Assembly (NCBI RefSeq): GCF_900566075.1
Contig: NZ_UPHU01000001.1
Coordinates: 5,766,325 to 5,830,324, forward strand
Length of the DNA: 64,000 bases
Source: Mycobacterium pseudokansasii
GTDB lineage: Bacteria; Actinomycetota; Actinomycetes; Mycobacteriales; Mycobacteriaceae
Direction of reading: 5' to 3'
Shown here piece by piece: positions 32,216 through 40,879 of the stretch. Position numbers and translations under genes: made by a program. Each line of letters starts with the position of its first letter. Positions within the stretch are counted from its first letter, which is position 1. Below the pieces are notes generated by a model. It had not been told where the DNA came from. It was given only the letters and a program-made list of their open reading frames with translations, and did no database searches.

Positions 32216-33181
32216 GTGGCTCAATCAACCGAACGGTTAGTCGACGCCAATGGTGTGCAGCTGCGGGTGGTCGAGGCCGGAGATCGCGGCGCACCCGTGG
32301 TGATACTGGCCCACGGCTTTCCCGAGCTGGCCTACTCCTGGCGGCACCAGATTCCCGCACTGGCCGACGCCGGCTACCACGTGCTGGCTCCGGATCAACG
32401 TGGCTATGGGGGTTCGTCACGTCCGGAGGCGATCGAGGCTTACGACATTCACCAGTTGACGGCCGACCTGGTGGGGCTGCTCGACGACGTGGGCGCCGAG
32501 CGCGCCGTCTGGGTGGGTCACGACTGGGGTGCCGTGGTGGTGTGGAATGCGCCGCTGCTGCACCCCGACCGGGTCGTCGGAGTTGCCGCATTGAGCGTTC
32601 CACCGTTGCCCCGCGCCCAGGTGCCGCCCACCGAGGCGTTTCGCAACACGTTCGGAGAGAACTTCTTCTACATCCTCTATTTCCAGCAGCCGGGTGTGGC
32701 CGATGCTGAGCTCGATGGTGACCCGGCCCGCACGATTCGCCGGATGATCGGCGGTTTGCGGCCACCGGGCGACCAGAGCTCGGCGTTGCGCATGCTGGCG
32801 CCCGGACCTGAGGGCTTCATCGACCGGCTGCCGGAACCGGACCGGCTGCCGGACTGGATCAGTCAGGACGAACTGGACCACTACATCAGCGAATTCGCCC
32901 GCACCGGTTTTACCGGCGGGCTCAACTGGTATCGCAATTTCGACCGCAATTGGGAGACCACGGCCGAACTCGCTGACGCCAAAATCTCGGTACCCTCCCT
33001 GTTCATCGCCGGGACCGCGGACCCGGTGCTGTCCTTCACCCGTACCGACCGCGCTTCGGAGGTGATCAGCGGTCCCTACCGCGAGGTGCTGATCGACGGC
33101 GCCGGGCACTGGTTGCAGCAGGAGCGGCCCGACGACGTCAACGCGATACTGCTCGAGTTCCTCAACGGGGTGCAGTGGTGA
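32216..33181 (+). CDS. ephA: epoxide hydrolase EphA
   Basis: A 321-residue alpha/beta-hydrolase that opens epoxides. The oxyanion motif HGFPELAYSWRHQIPALADAGY, the nucleophile Asp in VGHDWGAVVVW, the lid region with Tyr residues, and the late His in DGAGHWLQQERPD are present. The GTG start has weak ribosome-site sequence. It is followed by a GTGA-overlapping monooxygenase gene and then an ATGA-overlapping dehydrogenase, suggesting one oxidation pathway for a lipid or xenobiotic. Confidence 0.93.
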   Translation: MAQSTERLVDANGVQLRVVEAGDRGAPVVILAHGFPELAYSWRHQIPALADAGYHVLAPDQRGYGGSSRPEAIEAYDIHQLTADLVGLLDDVGAERAVWVGHDWGAVVVWNAPLLHPDRVVGVAALSVPPLPRAQVPPTEAFRNTFGENFFYILYFQQPGVADAELDGDPARTIRRMIGGLRPPGDQSSALRMLAPGPEGFIDRLPEPDRLPDWISQDELDHYISEFARTGFTGGLNWYRNFDRNWETTAELADAKISVPSLFIAGTADPVLSFTRTDRASEVISGPYREVLIDGAGHWLQQERPDDVNAILLEFLNGVQW

Positions 33182-34368
33182 CGGGGGTGCCACTTCGCTT
33201 CGGCGTCTTCATCACGCCGTTTCACCCGACCGGCCAATCCCCCACGGTGGCACTGGAATACGACATGGACCGCGTGGTCGCGCTGGACCGCCTGGGCTTC
33301 GACGAGGCCTGGTTCGGCGAACATCACTCCGGCGGCTACGAGCTGATCGCCTGTCCGGAGGTCTTCATCGCAGCCGCGGCCGAACGGACCAAGCACATTC
33401 GACTCGGTACCGGAGTGGTCTCGTTGCCCTACCACCATCCGCTGATGGTGGCCGACCGCTGGGTGCTGCTGGATCACCTGACCCGTGGCCGGGTGATGTT
33501 CGGCACGGGCCCAGGCGCACTGCCGTCTGACGCCTACATGATGGGCATTGATCCCATCGACCAGCGCCGAATGATGCAGGAGTCTCTCGAGGCGATTCTT
33601 GCCTTGTTCCGTGCCGCGCCAGATGAGCGCATCGACCGCCATTCCGACTGGTTCACCCTGCGCGAGGCGCACCTACACATCCGCCCGTACACCTGGCCGT
33701 ACCCTGAAATCTCAACGGCAGCAATGATTTCGCCGTCCGGGCCAAGGCTGGCCGGAGCGCTGGGCACGTCGCTGCTGTCGTTGTCGATGTCGGTGCCCGG
33801 CGGGTATGCGGCGCTGGAGAACACCTGGGGAGTGGTCTGCGAGCAGGCCGCCAAAGTCGGACGGGACGAGCCCGATCGTCGCGACTGGCGGGTGCTGTCC
33901 ATCATGCATTTGGCTGACACCCGGAACCAGGCCTACGACGACTGCACCTATGGGCTGCCCGATTTCTCGAAGTACTTTGGCGCGGCAGGATTTGTCCCGC
34001 TATCCAACTCCGTCGAGGGCGCGCGATCCACTCGGGAGTTCGTCGAAGAGTATGCCGCCAAGGGGAATTGCTGCATTGGCACACCTGAGGACGCGATCGC
34101 CCACATCGAGGACCTGCTGGACCGCTCGGGCGGCTTCGGAACTCTGCTGTTGCTCGGCCACGACTGGGCCGCGCCACAGGCGACTTTCCACTCCTACGAC
34201 CTATTCGCCAGCAAAGTGATTCCCTATTTCAAGGGCCAGCTCGAAGCGCCCCGCGCGTCGCACGAGTGGGCCAAGGGCAAGCGTGAGGACTTGATCGGCC
34301 GCGCGGGCCAGGCGGTCGTCAATGCCGTCAACGAGCACGTGGCCGAGCACCAAAGCGGTGAAAGCTGA
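33178..34368 (+). CDS. luciferase-like flavin-dependent monooxygenase (Rv3618-like)
   Basis: A 396-residue LLM-class flavoprotein, with the TIM-barrel N-terminus RFGVFITPFHPTGQSP, FDEAWFGEHHSGGYELIACPEVFIAAAAERT, LGTGVVSLPYHHPLMVADR and the FMN site GRVMFGTGPGALPSDAYMMG. The GTG at 33178 overlaps the ephA stop; an adjacent GTG at 33175 is an alternative. It probably uses reduced FMN and oxygen on a hydrophobic substrate, but the substrate is unknown. Confidence 0.9.
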   Translation: MTGVPLRFGVFITPFHPTGQSPTVALEYDMDRVVALDRLGFDEAWFGEHHSGGYELIACPEVFIAAAAERTKHIRLGTGVVSLPYHHPLMVADRWVLLDHLTRGRVMFGTGPGALPSDAYMMGIDPIDQRRMMQESLEAILALFRAAPDERIDRHSDWFTLREAHLHIRPYTWPYPEISTAAMISPSGPRLAGALGTSLLSLSMSVPGGYAALENTWGVVCEQAAKVGRDEPDRRDWRVLSIMHLADTRNQAYDDCTYGLPDFSKYFGAAGFVPLSNSVEGARSTREFVEEYAAKGNCCIGTPEDAIAHIEDLLDRSGGFGTLLLLGHDWAAPQATFHSYDLFASKVIPYFKGQLEAPRASHEWAKGKREDLIGRAGQAVVNAVNEHVAEHQSGES

Positions 34369-35387
34369 TGCGCGCCGCGGTGTTACGCAATGGACGCATG
34401 GTGTACCGGGACGACGTGCCCGACCCGGCTCCCGGCCCGGGCCAGGTACTGGTCAACGTGCTGGCATGCGGAATCTGCGGTTCTGACCTGCATTTCGCCG
34501 CGCACGGCGAGGAGATGCTGGCGCTCACCGATCAGATGTCGCGTGGCGCTGGCGGACCCAACGTCGATCTGAACCGTGACGTCTTCATGGGTCACGAATT
34601 CAGCGCCGAAATACTCGAAGCGGGACCCGATACCGAAACCCAGCCACCCGGAACGTTGGTCACGTCGATTCCGGTGTTGCTGTCGGCCAAGGGCTTCGAG
34701 CCGATCATCTACAGCAACGACACAATCGGCGGCTATGCCGAACGGATGCTACTCTCGGCCGCGCTGCTGCTGCCCATTCCGAATGGCCTGGACCCCAAAC
34801 ATGCCGCCCTCGCCGAACCGATGGCGGTGGGGCTGCACGCCGTCAACAAGTCGGGCATTGCGCCCGGTGAGACGGCCCTCGTACTTGGTTGCGGTCCGAT
34901 CGGCATGTCCATTATCGCGGCACTTCGGTTGCGTGGCGTTGAAACCATTGTGGCATCCGACTTTTCGTCGAAGCGACGGGAACTGGCCACGACGATGGGC
35001 GCGCACCGGACGGTAGACCCGGCGCAGGGCTCGCCATTCGACACCGTCAAGGCTGCGGTGGTTTTCGAGGCGATCGGCGTACCGGGGATCATCGATGACG
35101 TAATGCGACGGGCCCGGCCGGGCACGCGGCTGGTCGTCGCAGGAGTGTGCATGCAGACCGACACCATGCATCCGTTTTTCGCAATTGCCAAAGAGATCAA
35201 CGTGCAATTCGTGCTTGCCTATGGCCCGGATGAATTCGCCGAGTCACTGCGTGCGATCGCCGAGGGTGATATCGACGTCAGCCCGCTGATCACCGGGGAG
35301 GTCGGCCTGGACGGGGTCGGTGCGGCCTTCGACGACCTCACCGATCCCGAGCGGCAGTGCAAGATTCTGGTCACGCCCCAGGCTTAG
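34368..35387 (+). CDS. zinc-dependent alcohol dehydrogenase (MDR family)
   Basis: A 339-residue medium-chain dehydrogenase. The catalytic zinc ligands are visible in ACGICGSDLHFAAHGEEM and FMGHEFSAEI. The Rossmann motif LGCGPIGMSIIAALRLRGVETIVASDFSSKR ends in Asp then Arg, leaving NAD or NADP open. The structural-zinc lobe with four cysteines is absent from the 90-130 region. The ATG overlaps the monooxygenase stop (ATGA), completing a three-gene operon with ephA. Its stop codon overlaps that of the convergent PE gene. Confidence 0.9.
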   Translation: MRAAVLRNGRMVYRDDVPDPAPGPGQVLVNVLACGICGSDLHFAAHGEEMLALTDQMSRGAGGPNVDLNRDVFMGHEFSAEILEAGPDTETQPPGTLVTSIPVLLSAKGFEPIIYSNDTIGGYAERMLLSAALLLPIPNGLDPKHAALAEPMAVGLHAVNKSGIAPGETALVLGCGPIGMSIIAALRLRGVETIVASDFSSKRRELATTMGAHRTVDPAQGSPFDTVKAAVVFEAIGVPGIIDDVMRRARPGTRLVVAGVCMQTDTMHPFFAIAKEINVQFVLAYGPDEFAESLRAIAEGDIDVSPLITGEVGLDGVGAAFDDLTDPERQCKILVTPQA

Positions 35388-36193
35388 TTACTTCGACCTG
35401 AAAAACCCGCGTGTGTGGTGAGCGGCTGTGTCCGGTGGTTCCCGGTTTGGGGCATGAATGCGGCTTGGGCGCTGTCGATCGGGCGGCGAGGGCGCTGATC
35501 TTGACCAGGTGGTGGGCCAAGACGCCGTGCCCCGGTCCAATAGCTACCGTGCCCATAGGGCGCCGAGTGACGGTCGTAACCGCCATAGCCCCCATAGCCC
35601 CCGCCATAGCTCCCATAGCCCCCGCCATGGGTGGTCGAGTGACGGTCGTAACCGCCACAGGCGCCATAGCCCTCGCGATATGGCGTTGTGCTGGCAGGCT
35701 CGGCGGGCGTCGGGTGGGCAGGCATCCGATCGGGCGCCTGGCGGGGCGCCGGACTGGTAGGTGATGGACGGGTGGGCGCCGGGCTGGGTGCCATCCGGGG
35801 TGCCGGGCTGCTGGGCGCCGGCATGGCGGGCGCCGGACTGCTAGGTGAGGGGCCGACTGGCACCGGTTGCATGGGTACACCGGACGTTGACCCGCCGCCC
35901 GCGTGGGTCGCATTGGCGGCCTCGGCTGCTGTATACGAATTAGCGCTGAATCCCAAGGCTTTGACGAATTGCTCATGGATCAGCTGGGCCTCGGCGCTGA
36001 TCGCCTGGTACAGCTGGCCGTACGCGGCGAAGCTCGCCGCCGTCACCATCGATACCTCGTCGGCTGCCGCCGGGATCACTCCAGTGATGGGAAGCGCCGC
36101 GGTCACGTTGGCCGTACTGACGCCCGAGCCGATCGCTTGCAGCCGCCCGACCGCCGCCATCAGCAGTTCCGGCAGCGTAATCACAACAGACAT
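35384..36193 (-). CDS. PE family protein with Pro-rich and Tyr/Gly-rich tail
   Basis: A 269-residue protein. Residues 1-95 form a PE domain (helical hairpin, VIPAAADEVSMVTAASFAAYGQLYQAISAEAQ then FSANSYTAAEAANA). From about 108 a Pro/Ser/Ala region rich in SPAP units follows, then a short Tyr/Gly/His segment with two GGYDRHS units and YGSYGGGYGGYGG. This is neither a PGRS nor an ordinary PE tail. Secretion by a type VII system is expected from the PE domain (a YxxxE-type signal is not evident). No PPE partner gene is adjacent. Confidence 0.85.
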   Translation of the reverse strand: MSVVITLPELLMAAVGRLQAIGSGVSTANVTAALPITGVIPAAADEVSMVTAASFAAYGQLYQAISAEAQLIHEQFVKALGFSANSYTAAEAANATHAGGGSTSGVPMQPVPVGPSPSSPAPAMPAPSSPAPRMAPSPAPTRPSPTSPAPRQAPDRMPAHPTPAEPASTTPYREGYGACGGYDRHSTTHGGGYGSYGGGYGGYGGYDRHSAPYGHGSYWTGARRLGPPPGQDQRPRRPIDSAQAAFMPQTGNHRTQPLTTHAGFSGRSN

Positions 36194-36392
36194 GTGGTTT
36201 CTCCTCCTCCTACCGCGGCGCCTAAGTCCGGCACAGCTAGTACCCGTATTGGCCGGGTTATCCCTGCGTCGGATTCCATGTCACAAATCATGAATCTTTG
36301 CCTAGTCCTAGATCCATAGTTCGAATTTCTGGCTCATGACTCTCTGGCGAGGATATTTTGACCGTGTTTTGGCATCGGGCTACGCTTGACCC

Positions 36393-36743
36393 GTGCCGAG
36401 GACCAACGCTGCCGGGTGGGGGCTCAAGCGCCTGCTTGAAGCAACGCTGAACCGTGACATCACCGTCGAGCAGTTGCGCGATGCCTGCGGTGTGACCAAA
36501 GGCCGGTGGTATGGGGAGAGCGGGCGCGCGAACGCCGAGGACTTTCCGGACGCCGAGGAAGCCAGGCGCGCGGCGCATGCGTTCGGCCTCAGCGCCACGT
36601 GGCTCCAAATGGAACTGGGCCTCATCACCCCCGAAGATGTGCAAGAGGCCTTGGACGGGTCACAATCGCTGGACCCGTTCCGGGTGACGACCCGACAGCG
36701 AGTGCTGGCACCCAATCCGACGGCAGAGCCGCCGCTCACCTAA
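36393..36743 (+). CDS. small HTH DNA-binding protein, phage-repressor-like
   Basis: A 116-residue protein with a helix-turn-helix-like stretch VEQLRDACGVTKGRWYGESGRANAEDFPDAEEARRAAHAFGLSATWLQMELGLI. The pattern (HTH followed by a conserved DFPDAEEARR motif) resembles mycobacterial and mycobacteriophage immunity-repressor-like proteins rather than EspR. GTG start behind weak ribosome-site sequence. No integrase or attachment site is seen nearby. Target unknown; it diverges from the unusual PE gene and could control it (inference). Confidence 0.6.
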   Translation: MPRTNAAGWGLKRLLEATLNRDITVEQLRDACGVTKGRWYGESGRANAEDFPDAEEARRAAHAFGLSATWLQMELGLITPEDVQEALDGSQSLDPFRVTTRQRVLAPNPTAEPPLT

Positions 36744-37316
36744 CGGTTCTCGACGGGTTGGCCCGGCAGTCCACGCTCCCTGCAATCGAACGCTGGATTC
36801 GCACCGCGCCGACGCCGTGGCGGCGTTGGCATGCAGCTCCCAACCTGGCCTGCGCGTTCGGGTACGCGGGTCGAGCTCCGATTGTCATCCACGCGGCGGC
36901 CAGCGACCACACCGTCGCCGCGACTGCTCGGTGCCCGATTACCTGGACGGTTACGGAGTCGTTGACGCTGACCAGCTTTCGCGAGTTGGTCGCGCCGCTG
37001 CGAACCGCTTACCGTCCGGTTGACGCCTTGCACTTGCAACCGTCGGCGGCGCTCTGGCGTGCTGTCGTCGTCTGCGATTCGGATCACCGTCCGTTGCGAT
37101 CACCAGGACCCGGCAGCACGTGGACTCACCGCATTTGAGATCCCCGAAACGCCTTTGCTGACAACACTATTTGATGCAAGCGCACCGTGGTGGGCAGCGG
37201 CTGGCTGTCGATTCAATTCAGCTATCCACGCGCACGTGCCGTCAGAAACGGGCGCCAACAGCATCGGCCAGCGTGATCCGCCACGCCTAGCGCCCGTGCC
37301 AATTACGCTCGACGCC
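36744..37316. other. region with no supported gene
   Basis: Frames are open on both strands, and the plus-strand reading LARQSTLPAIERWIRTAPTPWRRWH onwards has a somewhat protein-like composition, but no start with a ribosome site, no family match and no stop-to-start economy supports it. It may be a decayed gene left by insertions in this accessory segment. Confidence 0.4.
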
Positions 37317-38861
37317 GTGGCGGACACGTCGTACGCACCCTGCGGCGATCTCAGCCTGGCATGTCAGGTATTCGGCGACGGGCCGATCGAGCTGGTCTGG
37401 GCCGGGTCGTTCGCAAGCCACGTCGAGCTGTATTGGACGATGCCCGAATTCGGGTCCCTTATGGAGAAGCTGGGCACGTTCGCCCGGATCCTGTTGTTCG
37501 ACAAGGCCGGGGTGGGGCTGTCGGATCCTGTCCCAAGAGTTCGCACGCTCGACGAACGAGCAGCCGAGATCGAGGCCGTCATGGATGCCGCCGGCTTCGG
37601 CAAGGCCGCCCTGCTCGGTGTAAGTGAGGGCGGCCCGGCCGCCATCCTGTTCGCCGCGACGCGCCCGGAACGAACGCGGGCTCTGATCCTCACCGGTACG
37701 ACGTCGTACAACGCCGCCCAGAGCTGGGATGACCTGGAGTGCGACCCGGCGCTGCTGCGGGCGCGCGTGGTCGGTGAGCTGGGTGAGGACTACGTACCGT
37801 CGCTGGAATGGATCGCCCGGTCCCAGGAATTCGGTCGCGCCGTCCGGTCGGCCTGGGGCAGCGGCGCGGCACTCAAGTGCGTCCTGTCGTCGATCCGGTC
37901 CACGCGCCAGCTGGGAATGTTCGAGCGCATGTGCGCCAGTCCGGGGATGGCGCGGGCGACGGCCGAAGCGGCATTCCGGATCGACGTCAGGGCGATCCTG
38001 CCGACTATCACTGTGCCGACGCTCGTCCTGCATGCCCGCGATGACCCTGGCGTGCCGGTGCAGTCGGGCCGCTACCTGGCTGACCACATTCCCGGTGCGC
38101 GCCTGGTTGAGCTCGAGGGCGCGGACCACGCGCCCTGGTTCACCGATCCCGACAGGGTCGCGACCGAGATTGAGGAGCTGCTCACCGGCAGCCATACCGC
38201 ACCGGCGCAGTCGCATCGCGCCCTGCGAACGGTGTTGTTCACCGACATCGTCGCCTCGACCGAACATGCCGCGGCGATGGGCGACCAGCGGTGGCGGGCG
38301 GTGCTCCAACGCTTCGGTGAGATCACTGCCGAAATCGCCCAACGATTCGGCGGCACGGTGGTCAAAAGCACCGGCGATGGGCATCTCACCACGTTCGACG
38401 GCCCGACACAGGCGATCCGTTGCGCAGAGGCGTTACGTGCTGGCGCTGAGACGCTGGGCATCGAGATCCGCGTAGGCATCCACACCGGCGAGTGTGAACT
38501 GCTCGACTGCGACATCGGCGGGATTGCGGTACACATCGCGGCGCGGATCCTCGGCCAAGCAGGGGCAGGTGACATCCTGGTCTCCTGCACGGTCCGTGAC
38601 CTCGTGGTCGGCTCCGGCACCGGCTTCGAGGATCGCGGCAGCGTTGAGCTGCGCGGTGTGCCCGGCGCCTGGCAACTCCTGGCGGTCGAGCGTCACGGCG
38701 CGCGGGCCGGATCGGCCGAGGCGCAATTGGTGGCAACGGCTACCCCCGGCCCTCGCTCCGCGATGCGCCGGTCGGATCGCGCGGTCGCGGTGATGGCGAA
38801 GCGGACACCGTGGATATTGCGCGGGATCGCCCGGTTCTCCGCGGCCACCGGTCGCAGATAA
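37317..38861 (+). CDS. alpha/beta-hydrolase fused to class III adenylyl cyclase (Rv1900c-like)
   Basis: A 514-residue protein. The N-terminal domain (about 1-285) is an alpha/beta hydrolase with nucleophile Ser in GVSEGGP, Asp in HARDDPGVP and His in GADHAPW. The C-terminal domain (about 300-480) is a class III cyclase: metal Asp in FTDIVAST, substrate Lys and second Asp in VKSTGDG, and VHIAAR, where the usual catalytic Asn is His while the Arg is kept. Rv1900c has the same His and is active. cAMP production is therefore plausible. GTG 37317 gives MADTSYAPCGDLSLACQVF, like Rv1900c; upstream in-frame sequence is unlikely coding. Confidence 0.88.
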   Translation: MADTSYAPCGDLSLACQVFGDGPIELVWAGSFASHVELYWTMPEFGSLMEKLGTFARILLFDKAGVGLSDPVPRVRTLDERAAEIEAVMDAAGFGKAALLGVSEGGPAAILFAATRPERTRALILTGTTSYNAAQSWDDLECDPALLRARVVGELGEDYVPSLEWIARSQEFGRAVRSAWGSGAALKCVLSSIRSTRQLGMFERMCASPGMARATAEAAFRIDVRAILPTITVPTLVLHARDDPGVPVQSGRYLADHIPGARLVELEGADHAPWFTDPDRVATEIEELLTGSHTAPAQSHRALRTVLFTDIVASTEHAAAMGDQRWRAVLQRFGEITAEIAQRFGGTVVKSTGDGHLTTFDGPTQAIRCAEALRAGAETLGIEIRVGIHTGECELLDCDIGGIAVHIAARILGQAGAGDILVSCTVRDLVVGSGTGFEDRGSVELRGVPGAWQLLAVERHGARAGSAEAQLVATATPGPRSAMRRSDRAVAVMAKRTPWILRGIARFSAATGRR

Positions 38862-39324
38862 CCGAGTTACGTCGAGCCGCAATACGGTTTACGTCCTCAG
38901 CCGTGAGGATTAGCGACCGTCGCAAACCCGAGAGTCGGGTGTCACTGACGCGCGAGGTCCGCTGGCTCGTTGATGGCGTAATCGCCGGAGTCCGATGTTG
39001 GCCTATGTCGACAAGCCCGCCCGTCTGCTCGACTTCCGGAAAGACCTGAAAATCACGCGGGCATTTCAAAGGCACGCAAGCAAATCGGGATCAACGCCCC
39101 GGCAACGAACAACGCCGCCGCGCAACGACCCGCCCGCCGTCTTCGGAATCACTTGCGCGACACGTTGTTTCCCGGCCAACGGCTGCCCGAGCGCCAGCCT
39201 GTGCTGCCGCCGGGTGAACGACCCCCAACCAGCCGGAAGAACTGTCTTCCGATTGGACGCCCGACGATCCGCCGCCAGGGCCCGTGCGCGTCGACTCACC
39301 CTGCTGTTGCCCGGGGGCCAGCCG
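38862..39324. other. intergenic region, no gene seen
   Basis: Between the cyclase and the convergent PPE gene no frame carries a recognisable protein. In H37Rv esxW and esxV lie beside PPE65/PE32 at this point; no ESAT-6-like WxG protein is found on either strand here. Confidence 0.5.
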
Positions 39325-40566
39325 TTATCCCCCCGCCGGCGGCTGTGGCACCACGGTGGGCTTGAATCCGTATCGGGGAGCAGCGAAGTGGGCTGCCATG
39401 CCGCGGCCGACGCCGGAACCCGGCATCACCGGCATCCCGCCGAACGCGCTTGCGGCGGGTTCTGCGGCCGCCGCGGCTCCGAGGTTGCTGATCGTCACGA
39501 TGGGGTTGGTCGCCCCGACCGTATTGGCCCAGGAGGCGGGCACCGCCAATCCGCCGACCGACGCCGCCTTACCGACGGCGCCCGCTATGCCGCCCAGTCC
39601 CGCACTGGGAAGGGCGGCAGGCAACGCCCCTGCCGCGGCGTTCGCGGCACCTTCGACGGCCTTGGCAGCGCTTGCTGCGGCCTTCGGCACCATCGCTTGG
39701 GCAAGGCCTTCGACGTCCTTGAAAACGGTTACGAAAAGCCGAGTGGGAGAGACCATTCGGGAAAACCCATCAATGACCGAGCTGGCATCCAAGGTTTGCG
39801 AGCCGGTCAGACCCTCCAGCAGGTCGCCAAGAGCTCCGGCTACGACGATCCCGTCGCCGTTGGAGTTCCAGGTGTGCCCGACCAGGCCGAGCGCGCCCAA
39901 AGGATTGGTAAGCCAGGGGGCTTCATTGGTCATGCCGGCCATCTGCAACAGCGATTTGGTGATCTGGGACATCCCTTGTGCGGGCGCCGAGGTGCTGACC
40001 GCCTGCGCCACCGCGTTGGCCTGGGCGACCACCCCGGCCAAGTTGACCGTGGGGAGCGCCGGCGGAAAAGGCGTCAACGTCGTGGCTTGCGCCGATGCGC
40101 CGGCATAGCCATACATCGCGGCCGCGTCCTGGGCCCACATTTCGGCGTATTGCGCCTCCGTGGCCGCGATCGCCGCGGTGTTCTGGCCCAGAAAGTTGGT
40201 GGCCAACAACGCCATCATCAACGCCCGGTTGGCCGCGACCTCTGCCGGCGGCACCGTCGCCATGAACGCCGCCTCGTAGGCAGTCGCGGCCGCCACGGCC
40301 TGGCTACCCGCCTGCTCCGCCTGTACGCCGGTGCTCCTCAGCCACGCGACCTGCGGCATGGCGGCAGCCGCCATGGACGCCGCCGACGGCCCCTGCCATG
40401 GCCCGTCGGTCAGAGCGGTGACAAGCGCGTCATAGGAGGACGCGGTGGATTGCAGTTCGGCAGCCAGGGCATCCCACGCGGCCGCCGCAGCCAGCATCGG
40501 CCCCGAGCCGGGCCCGGAATACATCAGGGCGGAGTTGATCTCCGGTGGTAACTGTGCAAAGTCCAT
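39325..40566 (-). CDS. PPE-SVP family protein (PPE65-like)
   Basis: A 413-residue PPE protein: N-terminal PPE domain 1-175 starting [20 protein letters not shown], with the WxG-type turn around [12 protein letters not shown], then a variable region and an SVP-type motif (GGLAVPASW) near 350. It lies 13 bp after a PE gene; such pairs fold as a heterodimer and are exported by ESX-5-type systems. Length and position match PPE65 (Rv3621c). Confidence 0.93.
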   Translation of the reverse strand: MDFAQLPPEINSALMYSGPGSGPMLAAAAAWDALAAELQSTASSYDALVTALTDGPWQGPSAASMAAAAMPQVAWLRSTGVQAEQAGSQAVAAATAYEAAFMATVPPAEVAANRALMMALLATNFLGQNTAAIAATEAQYAEMWAQDAAAMYGYAGASAQATTLTPFPPALPTVNLAGVVAQANAVAQAVSTSAPAQGMSQITKSLLQMAGMTNEAPWLTNPLGALGLVGHTWNSNGDGIVVAGALGDLLEGLTGSQTLDASSVIDGFSRMVSPTRLFVTVFKDVEGLAQAMVPKAAASAAKAVEGAANAAAGALPAALPSAGLGGIAGAVGKAASVGGLAVPASWANTVGATNPIVTISNLGAAAAAEPAASAFGGMPVMPGSGVGRGMAAHFAAPRYGFKPTVVPQPPAGG

Positions 40567-40579
40567 GACTTTCGGTCTC

Positions 40580-40879
40580 CTAGCCGATGGTGGCCGCGTT
40601 GGCGGCCTCGGTAGCCGCGTACGAGCCGGCACTGATGCCCAGGGTGGTCGCCAACTGCTCCTGCACCGCTACGGCCTGAGCGCTGATCTGCTGATAAAGC
40701 TGTGCATGCGTGGCGAACTGCGTGGCGGTCAGCAGCGACACCAGATCGGCGGCCGCCGGAACCACCCCGGTCGTCGGGCCTGCCGCAGCGGCATTCCCGG
40801 CGCGGACCGCAAAGTTGATGGATTGCAATTCCGTAGCGGTCGCAGCCAGCATGTCCGGCTGCGCGAGCATGATTGACAT
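40580..40879 (-). CDS. PE family protein (PE32-like)
   Basis: A 99-residue protein consisting only of the PE domain ([29 protein letters not shown], then [29 protein letters not shown]). It is paired with the downstream PPE gene and matches PE32 (Rv3622c) by position. The ATG has a GGGAAGG ribosome site. The C-terminus ends just after ATEAANA. Confidence 0.93.
   Translation of the reverse strand: MSIMLAQPDMLAATATELQSINFAVRAGNAAAAGPTTGVVPAAADLVSLLTATQFATHAQLYQQISAQAVAVQEQLATTLGISAGSYAATEAANAATIG

Noticed and set aside
36744..37138. Plus-strand protein-like frame after the HTH gene
   Set aside because: No start with a ribosome site, no recognised family and competing open frames on the other strand; kept only as a non-coding region note.
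38995..40551. Plus-strand frame of 518 codons opposite the PPE gene
   Set aside because: It mirrors the PPE coding sequence and shows no protein-like features.
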